Positions 7,599 through 17,253 of a DNA stretch of 64,000 bases are shown here, piece after piece. The notes under the pieces were generated by a model. It was not told the DNA's origin. It saw nothing but the letters and a program-made list of their open reading frames with translations, and ran no database searches. The stretch covers positions 1-64,000 of the forward strand of contig JBKECN010000034.1 of NCBI GenBank assembly GCA_047974565.1. Reading direction: 5' to 3'. Source of the stretch: JBDIAG01 sp047974565. Its GTDB lineage: Bacteria; Actinomycetota; Actinomycetes; Actinomycetales; CAWJMD01. Every line of letters starts with the position of its first letter. Positions within the stretch are counted from its first letter, which is position 1. The position numbers and the translations under genes are program-made.

Positions 7599-8942
7599 AT
7601 GGCACGACCCAAAGTTGTCGTGGTCGGCGGCGGGTTCGGCGGCATGTCGGCGGTGGCCGCACTCAAGGATGTCGATGCGGACGTGCTGCTGGTCGATCAG
7701 AAGGTCTACAACACCTTCCAGCCGCTGCTGTACCAGGTCGCCACCGGTGGCCTGAACCCCGGCGACGTGACCTACTCCCTGCGGGCCTTCTGCTCGAAGT
7801 TCCGCAATGCGCGTTTTAGGCATGCGGTGGTGTCCGGTATCGACACCGAGAACAACCAGGTCATCGTCGACGACGCGGACCCGATTCCGTACGACTACCT
7901 CATCCTCGCCGCCGGCGTTGGCGCCAACTACTTCGGCATCCCCGGTGTGGAGGAGCACGGCTTCAACATCTACACCCGCGGAGCCTCCCTGCACACCCGC
8001 GACCAGATCTTCAGCCGGCTGGAGTACCTCGACTCCCCCGGCAGCGGCAACCACCCGATCAACGTCATCGTCGTCGGCGGCGGCCCCACCGGCGTGGAGA
8101 TGGCCGGCACCCTGGCCGAGATGGCCACTCTGGCGGTGCCGTACGCCTACCCAGACGTGGACACCAGCCGGATCAACGTCTACCTGGTCGAGATGGCCAA
8201 CGAGGTGCTCGGCCCGTTCGAGCCCGAACTCAAGAGTTACGCCAAGCGCTCCCTGGTCAAGAAGGGGGTCAAGCTCAAGCTCGGCGCCTCGGTGTCCAAG
8301 GTGACGGCGACCGAGTGCCACCTCACCAACGGCGAGGTGCTCAAGACCCGCACGGTGATCTGGGGCGCCGGGGTGGCCCCCCGCGCGGAGGTCAAGACCT
8401 GGGGCCTGCCCCTGGGTCGGGGCGGGCGGATCCTGATGGGCCCGGACTGCCGGGTGGAGGGCCTGGACAACGTCTTCGCGATCGGTGATGTCGCGGTCAA
8501 CGGCGACAAGCCGCTGCCCCAGCTGGCCCAGCCGGCAATGCAGCAGGGCGTGCACGTGGTGCAGCAGATCGTCAACCTCGAGAAGAACCAGCCCACCACG
8601 GAGTTCGTCTACAAGGACAAGGGCATCATGGCCACCATCGGGCGGCACGCGGCCATCGCCGAGACCCCCCAGGGCATGAAGATGAAGGGCTTCCCGGCCT
8701 GGGTGGCCTGGTTGGCGCTGCACGTCTTCGTTCTGTTGAGCAACCGCAACCGTTTCTCGGTGATCACCAACCTGGCCGCTAGGTACCTGGCCTACCCGAA
8801 GAATGTCAACCTCATCGTCGGAGACACGTTGCGGCCCAAGGACATCGACCTGCAGCGCCGGCAGGTGGAGGAATCCGGGACGCTCTCGGTGGAGGAGCAG
8901 GAAGCGGCCACGAAGGCCGGCGACATCCGTCGCGGGGCCTGA
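7599..8942 (+). CDS. ndh: Type II NADH:quinone dehydrogenase (NDH-2)
   Basis: 447 residues. This single-subunit flavoprotein at the inner membrane face oxidises NADH and reduces menaquinone without pumping protons. It has two Rossmann sites, VVVGGGFGGMSAV for FAD (residue 6 on) and VIVVGGGPTGVEMAG for NADH (about 155). Also visible are the ribose-binding FAIGDVA segment, the PQLAQPAMQQG quinone-site block and a C-terminal amphipathic/hydrophobic stretch AWLALHVFVLLSNRNRF for membrane attachment. ATG 7599 follows GGGAG at 9 bp; the TTG at 7584 is less likely. Confidence 0.95.
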   Translation: MARPKVVVVGGGFGGMSAVAALKDVDADVLLVDQKVYNTFQPLLYQVATGGLNPGDVTYSLRAFCSKFRNARFRHAVVSGIDTENNQVIVDDADPIPYDYLILAAGVGANYFGIPGVEEHGFNIYTRGASLHTRDQIFSRLEYLDSPGSGNHPINVIVVGGGPTGVEMAGTLAEMATLAVPYAYPDVDTSRINVYLVEMANEVLGPFEPELKSYAKRSLVKKGVKLKLGASVSKVTATECHLTNGEVLKTRTVIWGAGVAPRAEVKTWGLPLGRGGRILMGPDCRVEGLDNVFAIGDVAVNGDKPLPQLAQPAMQQGVHVVQQIVNLEKNQPTTEFVYKDKGIMATIGRHAAIAETPQGMKMKGFPAWVAWLALHVFVLLSNRNRFSVITNLAARYLAYPKNVNLIVGDTLRPKDIDLQRRQVEESGTLSVEEQEAATKAGDIRRGA

Positions 8943-8967
8943 CCCGGCGCACTCAGACCTGCGTACC

Positions 8968-9004
8968 GCGACCCGCGCCAGCCCCCGTGGCCGGCGCGGG
9001 TCGC
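8968..9004. terminator. Bidirectional hairpin between ndh and glnE
   Basis: Perfect 12-bp stem GCGACCCGCGCC/GGCGCGGGTCGC with a 13-base loop between two convergent genes. There is no T-run on either side, as is common in high-GC actinobacteria. Confidence 0.7.
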
Positions 9005-9047
9005 TGTGCGGGGTGGGGGCCGACGGGGTGCTGGCTGACCTGGACGC

Positions 9048-12047
9048 CTACTCCTCGCCGTAGAAGACCCGGTTGACGACCACGCGGGCCACCCGCATGG
9101 TGCGCCGCACGTCATCCATCAACTGGGTGGTGCTGGCTGGCTCGTACCCGAGCAGCCGACTCACCCCCTCCAGATCCAGCACCGAGGTCGGCAGCACATC
9201 GGAGGCCCGGCCACGCCACAGCACGATGGCATTGCGCATCCGACTGGCCAGAATCCACGCCTCGCGCAGCGCCTCGGCGTCGGCGGCATCCATCAGGCCC
9301 GCGGCCTCGGCGGCTCGCAACGCAGGTAGGGTCCGCGGGTCCCGCAGCCCGGAGACCTCGTGCGCGTGGCTCAGTTGGAGGAACTGCACCGTCCACTCCA
9401 CGTCCGCGATGCCACCGGGGCCGAGCTTGATGTGGTCCTTGGGAAGCACCCCACGAGGCAGCCGCTCTCCCTCGACCCTGGCCTTGATCCGGCGCAACTC
9501 ACGGATGTCCGAGTTCGACAAGCCGCCCTCGGGGTAGCGCAGCGGGTCGATCATCGCCATGAAATCCGCCCGTACGCCGGTGTCACCGGCGACCGGCGAG
9601 GCGCGCAACAGGGCCTGGGCCTCCCAGCCGGCAGACCATCGTGCGTAGTACTGACGGTAGGAATCCAGGCTCCTGACCAACGGGCCGTCCCGGCCCTCTG
9701 GACGCAGCGCCGCGTCGATGAGCACCGGCAACTGCGGGCTGCTGGCCTTGAGCACCCGCTGGAGCATCGATGCCACCGCGTGGGCGTACTCACCGGCCTC
9801 GCCCTCGTCCACTCCGGGTACCGGGGCGTGCACGAACATCGCGTCCGCGTCGCTGCCGTAGGAAAGCTCACCGCCACCGAGCCGCCCCATGGCGATGATC
9901 GCCAATCGCGACGGGGCCCGATCCAGCGAACGGGACGCGATCACGTCGCGCTCGCAGGCGCGTAGCGCCCCCTCCAGCGTGGCCACCGTGGCCTGTGACA
10001 GGGCCCGGCCGACCTCCTCCACGTCGAGTTGGCCGGCCACATCGCCGATGGCGGTGCGCAGCACCTCACGGGTGCGCACCTTTCGCACGGCATCGATTGC
10101 GTCGGTGGTGTTCTGGTGACGCGAGACCACCGCGAGCGCACGGGTGGTGAGTTCGTCCTGGGAATCCGGCGCGGACAGCCCTTCGTCGAGCCACCGGGCC
10201 ACCTCCGGCTGGTTGACCATGAGGTCGGCGACGTAGCGCGAGTGCGAGAGCAGCCGAGCCATCCGCTCGGCTGCCACCCCCGAGTCGCGCAGCATCTTCA
10301 GGTACCAGTGGGTCGAGCCGAGGGTCTCGCTGACCTTGCGGAAGGCCAGCAGGCCACCGTCCGGGTCGGCGCCCTCGGCGAACCAGCCCAGCAGCACCGG
10401 CAACAACTGACGCTGGATGGCGGCCCGCCGGGAGACCCCGTCGATGAGGGCTTCGATGCTGCGTAGCGCCCCGGCCGGATCGTGATAACCCAACGCCTTG
10501 AGGCGATCTCGCGCGCTCTCGGTCGACAGCTGGGCATCGGCCTCAGAGAGCGAGGCGACCGCAGCCAGGATCGGCCGGTAGAAGAGCCTTTCGTGCAGTG
10601 GACGCACTACCGCCCGGGTCTTGCGCCACACCTCGTCCAGGCCCTTGACGCCATCGAGCCGAGATGCCCGGGCTAACCGCAACAGTTCGTTCTGGGCGGT
10701 CGGCATGACGTGCGTGCGGCGCATCCTGGCCAGTTGCAGCCGGTGCTCGAGGGTGCGCAGTTGGCGGTAGGCGTGGTCCAGCGCGGCCGCGTCGTCCCGG
10801 CCGATGAAGCCGTAGGTACTCAGCTCCTCCAACGCCTCCAGAGTGTTGGGCGAACGCAACTGCTCGTGGGTTCGCCCGTGGACGAGCTGCAGCAGTTGGA
10901 CGCTGAACTCGACGTCCCGCAGGCCGCCCCGGCCGAGCTTGAGCTGGCGCTCGGACTCTCGGGCGGGCACGTGCGACTCCACCCGCCGGCGCATCGCCTG
11001 CACGTCCACGACGAAGTTCTCCCGGCGCACCGCCGACCACACCAGCGGCTGGACGGCCTCGAGATACTGCCTGCCGAGATCGGCGTCCCCGGCCACCGGA
11101 CGGGCCTTCAGCAGCGCCTGGAACTCCCAGGTCTTGGCCCACCGCTTGTAATACCTGAGGTGGCTGGACACGGTGCGCACCAACGGGCCGTCCTTGCCCT
11201 CGGGGCGCAGCGCCGCGTCAACCGGCCACAGCGTCCCTTCCCGGGTCGTGGTGGAGCAGACCCCGGCGAGGGTCTGCGCCAGGCTGGCCCCGACCGCCAG
11301 AGCCGCTGCCTCGTCGGCACCCTCGACCGGCTCGGCCACGTAGATGACGTCCACGTCGCTGACGTAGTTGAGTTCGCGCCCACCGCATTTGCCCATCCCG
11401 ATGACGACCAGCCGGACGATCTCGTGCTCGGGCGTCTCCGCCCGGGCGACCGCCAGCGCCGCCTCCAAGGCGGCAGAGGCCAGATCCGCCAGCTCCATGC
11501 TCACCTGGTAGACCACCTCCACCGGGTCGCCATGGGCCAGGTCCCGCCCGGCCAAGGCCAGCAGCCGGCGTCGATAGGCCACCCGGAGTGCGTCCTGGGC
11601 CTGCACCCCGGTGAGCTGGGCGACCGGGCTCGAAGCGTCCGGGTCGGCGCCGACCGCGGCCAGCAGGTCCTCGCGCAGCTGGGCGGGGGAAGCGGGCGCC
11701 GGCAGGGCCAGTGCCTTCCAGTGGTCGGGGTGCCGGACCAGCTGATCGGTCAGCGCGGTGGAGGCGCCCAGCACCGCGATCAGCCGGTCCCGGGTGTGTG
11801 AGGGCTCGGCCAGCATGGCGGCGAGGTCGCGACGCTGATCTGCGGCGGCTTCCAGGAAGCGCACCAGGCCCAGCACCGCCTGCTCCGGGTCGGCGGCGCG
11901 GGCCAGCGAGCGCACCAGGCCGGTGCTGGTGTCGGCGTCCTCTACCAGGCCGTCGAGGACCGGCTCGGCCAACAAGGCAGCCGCACGCTGGGCGTCGTTG
12001 AACCCGGCCCGCGCCAGTGCCGCTGTGGTGTGCCGCTGGTCGGCCAC
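9048..12047 (-). CDS. glnE: Bifunctional glutamine synthetase adenylyltransferase/deadenylase
   Basis: 999 residues, full family length. It attaches AMP to, and removes it from, the regulatory tyrosine of GlnA. Two nucleotidyltransferase domains are visible: an N-terminal one with GMGKCGGRELNYVSDVDVIY (deadenylylation) and a C-terminal one with AMGRLGGGELSYGSDADAMF (adenylylation). Each is followed by a helical GlnD-PII-regulator region with LGRGGLRDVEF and LGPGGIADVEW. GTG 12047 starts the conserved MADQ region. It lies 61 bp after glnA2 on the same strand, so the two are likely one operon, an order seen in many actinobacteria. Confidence 0.97.
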   Translation of the reverse strand: MADQRHTTAALARAGFNDAQRAAALLAEPVLDGLVEDADTSTGLVRSLARAADPEQAVLGLVRFLEAAADQRRDLAAMLAEPSHTRDRLIAVLGASTALTDQLVRHPDHWKALALPAPASPAQLREDLLAAVGADPDASSPVAQLTGVQAQDALRVAYRRRLLALAGRDLAHGDPVEVVYQVSMELADLASAALEAALAVARAETPEHEIVRLVVIGMGKCGGRELNYVSDVDVIYVAEPVEGADEAAALAVGASLAQTLAGVCSTTTREGTLWPVDAALRPEGKDGPLVRTVSSHLRYYKRWAKTWEFQALLKARPVAGDADLGRQYLEAVQPLVWSAVRRENFVVDVQAMRRRVESHVPARESERQLKLGRGGLRDVEFSVQLLQLVHGRTHEQLRSPNTLEALEELSTYGFIGRDDAAALDHAYRQLRTLEHRLQLARMRRTHVMPTAQNELLRLARASRLDGVKGLDEVWRKTRAVVRPLHERLFYRPILAAVASLSEADAQLSTESARDRLKALGYHDPAGALRSIEALIDGVSRRAAIQRQLLPVLLGWFAEGADPDGGLLAFRKVSETLGSTHWYLKMLRDSGVAAERMARLLSHSRYVADLMVNQPEVARWLDEGLSAPDSQDELTTRALAVVSRHQNTTDAIDAVRKVRTREVLRTAIGDVAGQLDVEEVGRALSQATVATLEGALRACERDVIASRSLDRAPSRLAIIAMGRLGGGELSYGSDADAMFVHAPVPGVDEGEAGEYAHAVASMLQRVLKASSPQLPVLIDAALRPEGRDGPLVRSLDSYRQYYARWSAGWEAQALLRASPVAGDTGVRADFMAMIDPLRYPEGGLSNSDIRELRRIKARVEGERLPRGVLPKDHIKLGPGGIADVEWTVQFLQLSHAHEVSGLRDPRTLPALRAAEAAGLMDAADAEALREAWILASRMRNAIVLWRGRASDVLPTSVLDLEGVSRLLGYEPASTTQLMDDVRRTMRVARVVVNRVFYGEE

Positions 12048-12108
12048 GCCATCTCACCTCACAGGTCTCACGCCGGACGCCCTCGTCCGGCCTCGCGACT
12101 CGAACGCT

Positions 12109-13458
12109 TCAGAGCACCGGCAGGTAGGTACGGATCTCGAAGGGGGTGATCTGGTGCCGGTACGCGTTCCATTCCTCCCGCTTGTTGCGCAGCACGAAGT
12201 CGAACACGGACTCACCGAGCACCTCGGCCATGAACTCACTCTGTTCGAGGGTGTTGATCGCCTCGTGCAGGCTGGCCGGCAGTTGGTCGATGCCCAGGGC
12301 CCGGCGCTCCCGCGAGGTGAGCGACCACACGTCGTCCTCGGCTCCGGGTGGCAGTTCGTAGCCCTGCTCGATCCCGCGCAGACCGGCGGCCAGCAGCACG
12401 GCGTACGCCAGGTACGGGTTGCACGCGGCGTCGAGGCCGCGGTGCTCCACCCGCACCGATGCGGCCTTGCCCGGCTTGTACATCGGGATCCGCACCAGGG
12501 CCGAGCGGTTGTTGTGTCCCCAGCAGATATAGCTGGGCGCCTCGCCGCCACCCCACAACCGTTTGTACGAGTTCACGTACTGGTTGGTGATCGCCGCCAT
12601 CTCGCAGGAGTGCCGCAGCAGCCCGGCCATGAACTGGCGCGCGGTCCGGGAGAGCTGGTACTCGTCCGCCGGGTCGTGGAAGATGTTGGTGTCGCCCTCG
12701 AACAGCGAGATGTGCGTGTGCATAGCCGAACCCGGGTACGCGGCAAAGGGTTTGGGCATGAACGTGGCGTAGACCCCACGTTCGAGCGCCACCTCCTTGA
12801 CCACCGTGCGGAAGGTCATGATGTTGTCCGAGGTGGCCAGGCCGTCGGCATAGCGCAGGTCGATCTCGTTCTGGCCGGGCCCGCCCTCGTGATGGGAGAA
12901 CTCCACCGAGATGCCCATCTGCTCCAGGACGGTGATCGCCGCACGCCGGAAGTCGTGCGCGGCGCCGTGCGGCACGTGGTCGAAGTAGCCGGCGGTGTCG
13001 ACCGGCTCGGGCACAGTGTCGCCGGAGACCTCCGAGCCCTTGAGCAGGTAGAACTCGATCTCCGGGTGCGTGTAGAAGGTCAAGCCCATGTCTGCGGCCC
13101 GCTCCATCGTGCGCTTGAGCACGTGCCGCGGGTCGGCCGAAGCCGGCTCGCCGTTGGTGTGGGTGATGTCGCAGAACATCCGGGCGGTGCCGGCCACGCC
13201 ATGACTGTCGGTGCGCCAGGGCAGGATCTGGAAGGTCGACGGGTCGGGCCGAAGGAGCATGTCGGCCTCACTCACCCGGGCCAGGCCCTCCACCGCGCTG
13301 CCGTCGAAGCCGATCCCCTCGTCGAAGGCCGCCTCCAGTTCGGCGGGGGCGATGGCGATCGACTCCAGGGTGCCCAGCACGTCGGTGAACCAGAGCCGGA
13401 TGAAACGCACGTCCCGTTCCTCGATGGTGCGCAGGACGAACTCTTGCTGTCGATCCAC
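12109..13458 (-). CDS. glnA2: Glutamine synthetase-like protein GlnA2 (GSI-alpha type)
   Basis: 449 residues. Starting at GTG 13458 (VDRQQEFVLRTIEERDVRFI) reproduces the mycobacterial GlnA2 start and places GAAGGAAGG upstream, so the 10-residue longer frame is rejected. GS motifs are present: EGIGFDGSAVEGLAR, HPEIEFYLL, MPKPFAAYPGSAMHTH and NNRSALVRIP. The loop that carries the adenylylation tyrosine in GlnA1 is altered here (YELPPGAEDDVW), so GlnE may not act on it. GlnA2 proteins are non-essential paralogues; some act on polyamines, so true glutamine synthesis is not certain. Confidence 0.93.
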   Translation of the reverse strand: MDRQQEFVLRTIEERDVRFIRLWFTDVLGTLESIAIAPAELEAAFDEGIGFDGSAVEGLARVSEADMLLRPDPSTFQILPWRTDSHGVAGTARMFCDITHTNGEPASADPRHVLKRTMERAADMGLTFYTHPEIEFYLLKGSEVSGDTVPEPVDTAGYFDHVPHGAAHDFRRAAITVLEQMGISVEFSHHEGGPGQNEIDLRYADGLATSDNIMTFRTVVKEVALERGVYATFMPKPFAAYPGSAMHTHISLFEGDTNIFHDPADEYQLSRTARQFMAGLLRHSCEMAAITNQYVNSYKRLWGGGEAPSYICWGHNNRSALVRIPMYKPGKAASVRVEHRGLDAACNPYLAYAVLLAAGLRGIEQGYELPPGAEDDVWSLTSRERRALGIDQLPASLHEAINTLEQSEFMAEVLGESVFDFVLRNKREEWNAYRHQITPFEIRTYLPVL

Positions 13459-13727
13459 TGCCGGTGCCCTTCCTTCGTCGGCCGCCACGGCCCTCGACGG
13501 ACCCGGGGTCCAGCCTGCCAGAACTGAGCCGCCCGGCGACGCCCACCTCGCGGGTAGCCTCCATCTTCACACCACGCCGTCGGCGGGGCGGTTCGGTCAG
13601 TATGTGGTTCGGTGCCGCTGCGGCGCGGCGTCCGCCCAGGCCGCACATGGGCCGGGACGGGCACCGTCATCACCGCCACCCGCCGGGCCGGCCCACTGCC
13701 ACACCAGCGACTCGATCAGGAGAATCC

Positions 13728-15368
13728 ATGCCAGATCCCTCGGCGGCCCCGGGCTCCGCCTCCTCGGCAGACCCCGGACCCGGTGCCGGTGCCGGTTACT
13801 CACCGACGCGGTCGTCGGGCCGCTATGACGCGGTGATTGTCGGAGGCGGGCACAACTCGCTGACCGCCGCCGCCTATCTGGCCCGCGCCGGGCTGAGCGT
13901 GCTCGTCCTGGAGAGTGCCGACCACGTCGGCGGCGCCGCCGTCTCCGCTCAGGTCTTCGAGGGCGTCGGGGCGAATCTCAGCCGCTATGCGTATCTGGTC
14001 TCCCTGCTGCCGGCCAGGATCCGCACCGAACTCGGATTGCAGCTCCAACTCGTGCGACGCCGGTACGCCTCCTACACCCCGGTTCCCGCAGATCCGTCCA
14101 CCGGGCTCCTGGTCGACCATGGCGACTCCGCGGCCACTGCCGCGTCCTTTGCCAGGGTGACGGGCGGACAGGTCACCTGGCAGCGATGGGGAGAACTGTA
14201 CGGACGGCTTGGGCGAGCCGCCGAGCGGATCTTCCCCACGTTGCTGGAGCCGCTGCGCAGCGTTGAGGAATTGCGCTCGCTGGTCGAGGACGAGGAGATC
14301 TGGCGGCTGCTCACCGGCGAACCGCTCGGCACCGGGATCGGGCGCTGGCTCAGCGACGACGTGGTCTCGGGCGTGGCCCTGACCGACGGGCTGATCGGCA
14401 CCTTCACCAGCGTCGAGGACGCCGGGCTGGCCGCCAACCGCTGCTTCCTCTACCACGTGATCGGTGGCGGGACCGGCGACTGGGACGTGCCGGTGGGTGG
14501 GATGGGCACCGTCACCGCCGCCCTGGCAGGGGCGGCCCGCCGACACAGCGCCGACATCCGCACCCGGTGCACCGTCACCTCGATCGACCCCGGTGATGCC
14601 GGCACCCTCGCCGAGGTGAGCTTCGTCGACGCCGACGGGGTTGAGCACCGAGTTGGAGGCGCCCGGGTGCTGGCCGGGTGCGCGCCCACCACGCTGGAGC
14701 GGTTGCTCGGGCAGGAGCCGGTGGACGAGGTGGAGGGGGCCCAAGTGAAGGTGAACCTGGTGCTCACCCGGCTGCCTCGCCTGCACGGAGACATCGACCC
14801 GGTGGCCGCCTTCTCCGGCACGTTCCACATCAACGAGACCGCGACCCAGCTCGAGACCGCGTATCGGCAGGCGGCCGAAGGACGGATACCCGACCTGCCG
14901 CCGTGCGAGATCTACTGCCACTCGCTCACCGACCCGTCGATCTTGTCGCCCGAGCTGCGTGCCTCGGGCGCCCAGACGCTGACGATGTTCGCGTTGCACC
15001 TGCCCACCCGGTTGTTCCGGCAGGACAATGACGCCGCCCGCGAACTGGCGCTGCAGCGTTGCCTGGCCTCGTTGAACAGCGTGCTGGCCGAGCCCATCGA
15101 GGACTGTCTGCTGGTCGATGCCCAGGGCCGGGCGTGTGTGGAGGCGGCCACGCCGGTGGACATCGAGACCTCCGTGGGCCTGCCGGGTGGGAACATCTTC
15201 GCCCGGCCGCTGCAATGGCCCTTCGCCGAGGAGCCCGACGATCAGGGCCGGTGGGGGGTGGAGACCCGGTACCCGCGGGTGCTGTTGGCCGGGGCCGGGG
15301 CCCGCCGCGGTGGGGGCGTGAGCGGGATTCCGGGGCGAAACGCGGCCATGGCTGTCCTCGGCGAATGA
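13728..15368 (+). CDS. FAD-dependent oxidoreductase, PYROXD2/phytoene-desaturase-like
   Basis: 546 residues. After a Ser/Gly/Pro-rich leader of about 30 residues comes a dinucleotide-binding motif, VIVGGGHNSLTAAAYLARAG, and the second conserved segment VLESADHVGGAA. The C-terminal half has the family's FAD-closing region (LAGAGARRGGGVSGIPGRNAA). The family includes phytoene desaturases, but no carotenoid genes are nearby, so a specific substrate cannot be given. ATG 13728 has AGGAGAA at the right distance. It is divergent from glnA2. Confidence 0.85.
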   Translation: MPDPSAAPGSASSADPGPGAGAGYSPTRSSGRYDAVIVGGGHNSLTAAAYLARAGLSVLVLESADHVGGAAVSAQVFEGVGANLSRYAYLVSLLPARIRTELGLQLQLVRRRYASYTPVPADPSTGLLVDHGDSAATAASFARVTGGQVTWQRWGELYGRLGRAAERIFPTLLEPLRSVEELRSLVEDEEIWRLLTGEPLGTGIGRWLSDDVVSGVALTDGLIGTFTSVEDAGLAANRCFLYHVIGGGTGDWDVPVGGMGTVTAALAGAARRHSADIRTRCTVTSIDPGDAGTLAEVSFVDADGVEHRVGGARVLAGCAPTTLERLLGQEPVDEVEGAQVKVNLVLTRLPRLHGDIDPVAAFSGTFHINETATQLETAYRQAAEGRIPDLPPCEIYCHSLTDPSILSPELRASGAQTLTMFALHLPTRLFRQDNDAARELALQRCLASLNSVLAEPIEDCLLVDAQGRACVEAATPVDIETSVGLPGGNIFARPLQWPFAEEPDDQGRWGVETRYPRVLLAGAGARRGGGVSGIPGRNAAMAVLGE

Positions 15369-15517
15369 GGCTGTGCTTATGTATCGCTTGTGTCTGCATC
15401 GCTCAGGCGCGCGCCGCGCGGTCTCGCCGGACCGCACAAGCATCACGACCTGTTGAGCGAGCGCCAGATCGTACAGACCCGTATCGAAGCTGTGACGAGG
15501 GAAGGTAGGCAAGGCCG

Positions 15518-15694
15518 ATGGGCAAGTTCTGGTTCAACGTCAGGACCCGGCAGGTGGAGGAGGGCCACCAGAGCGAGGGGGCGGATCTGATGGGCCCGTA
15601 CCAGACCCGGGAAGAGGCCGCCAACGCTCTCGAATTGGCGCGTGAGCGTACCGAGCAGTGGGACGAGGAGGACCGTGAGTGGCGAGACGGCTGA
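15518..15694 (+). CDS. Small SPOR-like conserved protein
   Basis: 58 residues, MGKFWFNVRTRQVEEG and so on, including MGPYQTREEAANALELA and an acidic end WDEEDREWRDG. The Y/F-N-V-x-T-x-Q-V-E-E and M-G-P-Y-x-T-R-E-E-A pattern is that of short SPOR-type proteins often seen beside actinobacterial map. A ribosome site GGAAGG lies upstream of ATG 15518. The role is unknown; a SPOR fold could bind denuded peptidoglycan, but there is no signal peptide. Confidence 0.75.
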   Translation: MGKFWFNVRTRQVEEGHQSEGADLMGPYQTREEAANALELARERTEQWDEEDREWRDG

Positions 15695-15772
15695 CCTGAG
15701 GGCCCTTTCGGGGGACGGGTCGGCCGGGGGTACTCGGACCGCGCCGGACGGGGCGGCTCACTCGGCCGTAGA

Positions 15773-16666
15773 ATGCGATCTGTGACGCAGACGATCCCTG
15801 ACACTGCTCCGATCGGCCATTTGGTCCCGGGCGTCATCGGCCCGCCCCGGGCGGTGCCCACGTCCATCCCCCGCCCCGAGTACGTCGGCAAGCCCGGCCC
15901 GGCTCCGTTCACCGGCTCGGAAATCAAGACCGCGGACGAGATCGAACGGATGCGGATCGCTTGCCGGATTGCGGCGCAGGCCCTGGCCGAAGTGGGCAAG
16001 GCCGTACAGCCAGGGGTGACCACCGATGAGCTCGATCGGATCGGGCACGAGTTCCTGTGTGATCACCGTGCCTACCCGTCCACGCTGGGATATCGCGGCT
16101 TCCCCAAGTCGTTGTGCTCGTCGGTGAACGAGGTGGTGTGCCACGGCATCCCCGACTCGACGGTGCTCGCCGAGGGCGACCTGTGCAATATCGACATCAC
16201 CGCGTACATCCACGGCATGCACGGGGACAACAACGCCACCTTCTTCGCCGGTGAACCCGACCCGCAGTCGGCGTATCTGGTCGAGCACGCGCACGCGGCG
16301 ATGATGCGGGGCATCAAGGCCGCGGTGCCCGGCCGATCGGTGAACGTCATCGGCAAGGTGATCCAGAGTTACGCCAGGCGCAAGGGCTTGGACACGGTGC
16401 ACGAGTTCACCGGGCATGGCGTGGGTCAGTCCTTCCACTCCGGGCTGGTCATCCCGCACTACGACTCGGCGCCGCACTACGACGACGTGATCGCTCCCGG
16501 GATGACGTTCACGGTCGAGCCGATGATCACTCTGGGCACCCGCCAGTTCGACATGTGGGACGACGGCTGGACGGCCGTGACGCGGGATCGCAAGCGCACG
16601 GCGCAGTTCGAGCACACGATCCTGATCACCGAGTCCGGTCCGGAGATCCTCACCGTCGTGGAGTAA
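15773..16666 (+). CDS. map: Methionine aminopeptidase, type I with N-terminal extension
   Basis: 297 residues (294 if GTG 15782 is used). It removes N-terminal methionine from nascent proteins using two metal ions. Ligand motifs are visible: NIDITAYIHGMHGDNNATF (two Asp), FTGHGVGQSFH (His), TFTVEPMI (Glu) and QFEHTILIT (Glu). The 40-residue extension ending RPEYVGKPGP is the one found in MapB-type actinobacterial enzymes, which use it for ribosome/SH3-like contacts. The catalytic domain is complete. Confidence 0.96.
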   Translation: MRSVTQTIPDTAPIGHLVPGVIGPPRAVPTSIPRPEYVGKPGPAPFTGSEIKTADEIERMRIACRIAAQALAEVGKAVQPGVTTDELDRIGHEFLCDHRAYPSTLGYRGFPKSLCSSVNEVVCHGIPDSTVLAEGDLCNIDITAYIHGMHGDNNATFFAGEPDPQSAYLVEHAHAAMMRGIKAAVPGRSVNVIGKVIQSYARRKGLDTVHEFTGHGVGQSFHSGLVIPHYDSAPHYDDVIAPGMTFTVEPMITLGTRQFDMWDDGWTAVTRDRKRTAQFEHTILITESGPEILTVVE

Positions 16667-16778
16667 CTCGGTCAGGTCGGTTCGTCGGCCAGTCGATCAG
16701 TCGATCAGTAAGGCAGTGCGACGGGCGCCTCGTGCCGCCCCGGAGCGCCACACGTCACCCGTCACCCCCGGACCCCGG

Positions 16779-16950
16779 GGCGCCAAACGTCACCCGGGTG
16801 ACGAAACGCCGCCGGGCCAGGGCCCCAAACGTCACCCAGGCAGCGAAACGCCACCGGACCAGGGCGCCAAAACGTCACCCGGGTGACGAAACGCCACCGG
16901 GCCAGGGCGCCAAACGTCACCCGGGTGACGAAACGCCACCTGAGGCAACC
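16779..16950. repeat. Four tandem copies of a 41-42-bp palindromic repeat
   Basis: Unit: GCCAAACGTCACCCGGGTGACGAAACGCCxCCGGGCCAGGGC, which contains the 16-bp palindrome CGTCACCCGGGTGACG. Copies begin near 16782, 16823, 16864 and 16907; the second has a decayed palindrome (CACCCAGGCAGCG). The array follows map and could act as a stack of hairpins. The rest of 16667-16778 holds no gene. Confidence 0.85.
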
Positions 16951-16955
16951 TCTAT

Positions 16956-17025
16956 CGTCACCCGACGCCGCACATCGCAACCAGGGTCACGTTTGGCACC
17001 ACCCCCAACCACCCAGATCGACCAC
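16956..17025. repeat. 70-bp element C, first copy (empty target site of the IS)
   Basis: Identical at 69 of 70 positions to 19108-19177. It follows the GAGGCAACC end of a palindromic-repeat array just as the second copy does, except that the second junction is interrupted by the insertion sequence. It contains ACCAGGGTCACGTTTGGC, related to a stretch at 5323-5340. Confidence 0.85.
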
Positions 17026-17074
17026 TCGAACCACCCCCGGACCTCCCCGAGCCACCGCCGGAGGGACCTCCCCG

Positions 17075-17161
17075 GCCCCAAACGTCACCCGGGTAGCGAA
17101 ACGCCGCCGGGCCAGGGCGCCAAACGTCACCCGGGTGACGAAACGCCACCTGAGGCAACCC
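17075..17161. repeat. Two further copies of the 41-bp palindromic repeat
   Basis: Copies near 17076 (palindrome broken to CCCGGGTAGCG) and 17118 (intact) end in GAGGCAACCC, directly abutting the CTAG at which the insertion sequence entered. Confidence 0.85.
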
Positions 17162-17253
17162 CTAGGTGGCTGGTGTTTTTCGCGCGTCGTTGACCCGTCG
17201 TGTTGTTGGCGTGTTTGAGGATGGTGTCGGGCGATGTGAGGGGTGATGGAGTG

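Noticed and set aside
16779..17162. Possible CRISPR array
   Set aside because: Units abut directly with no unique spacers; it is a tandem palindromic repeat.
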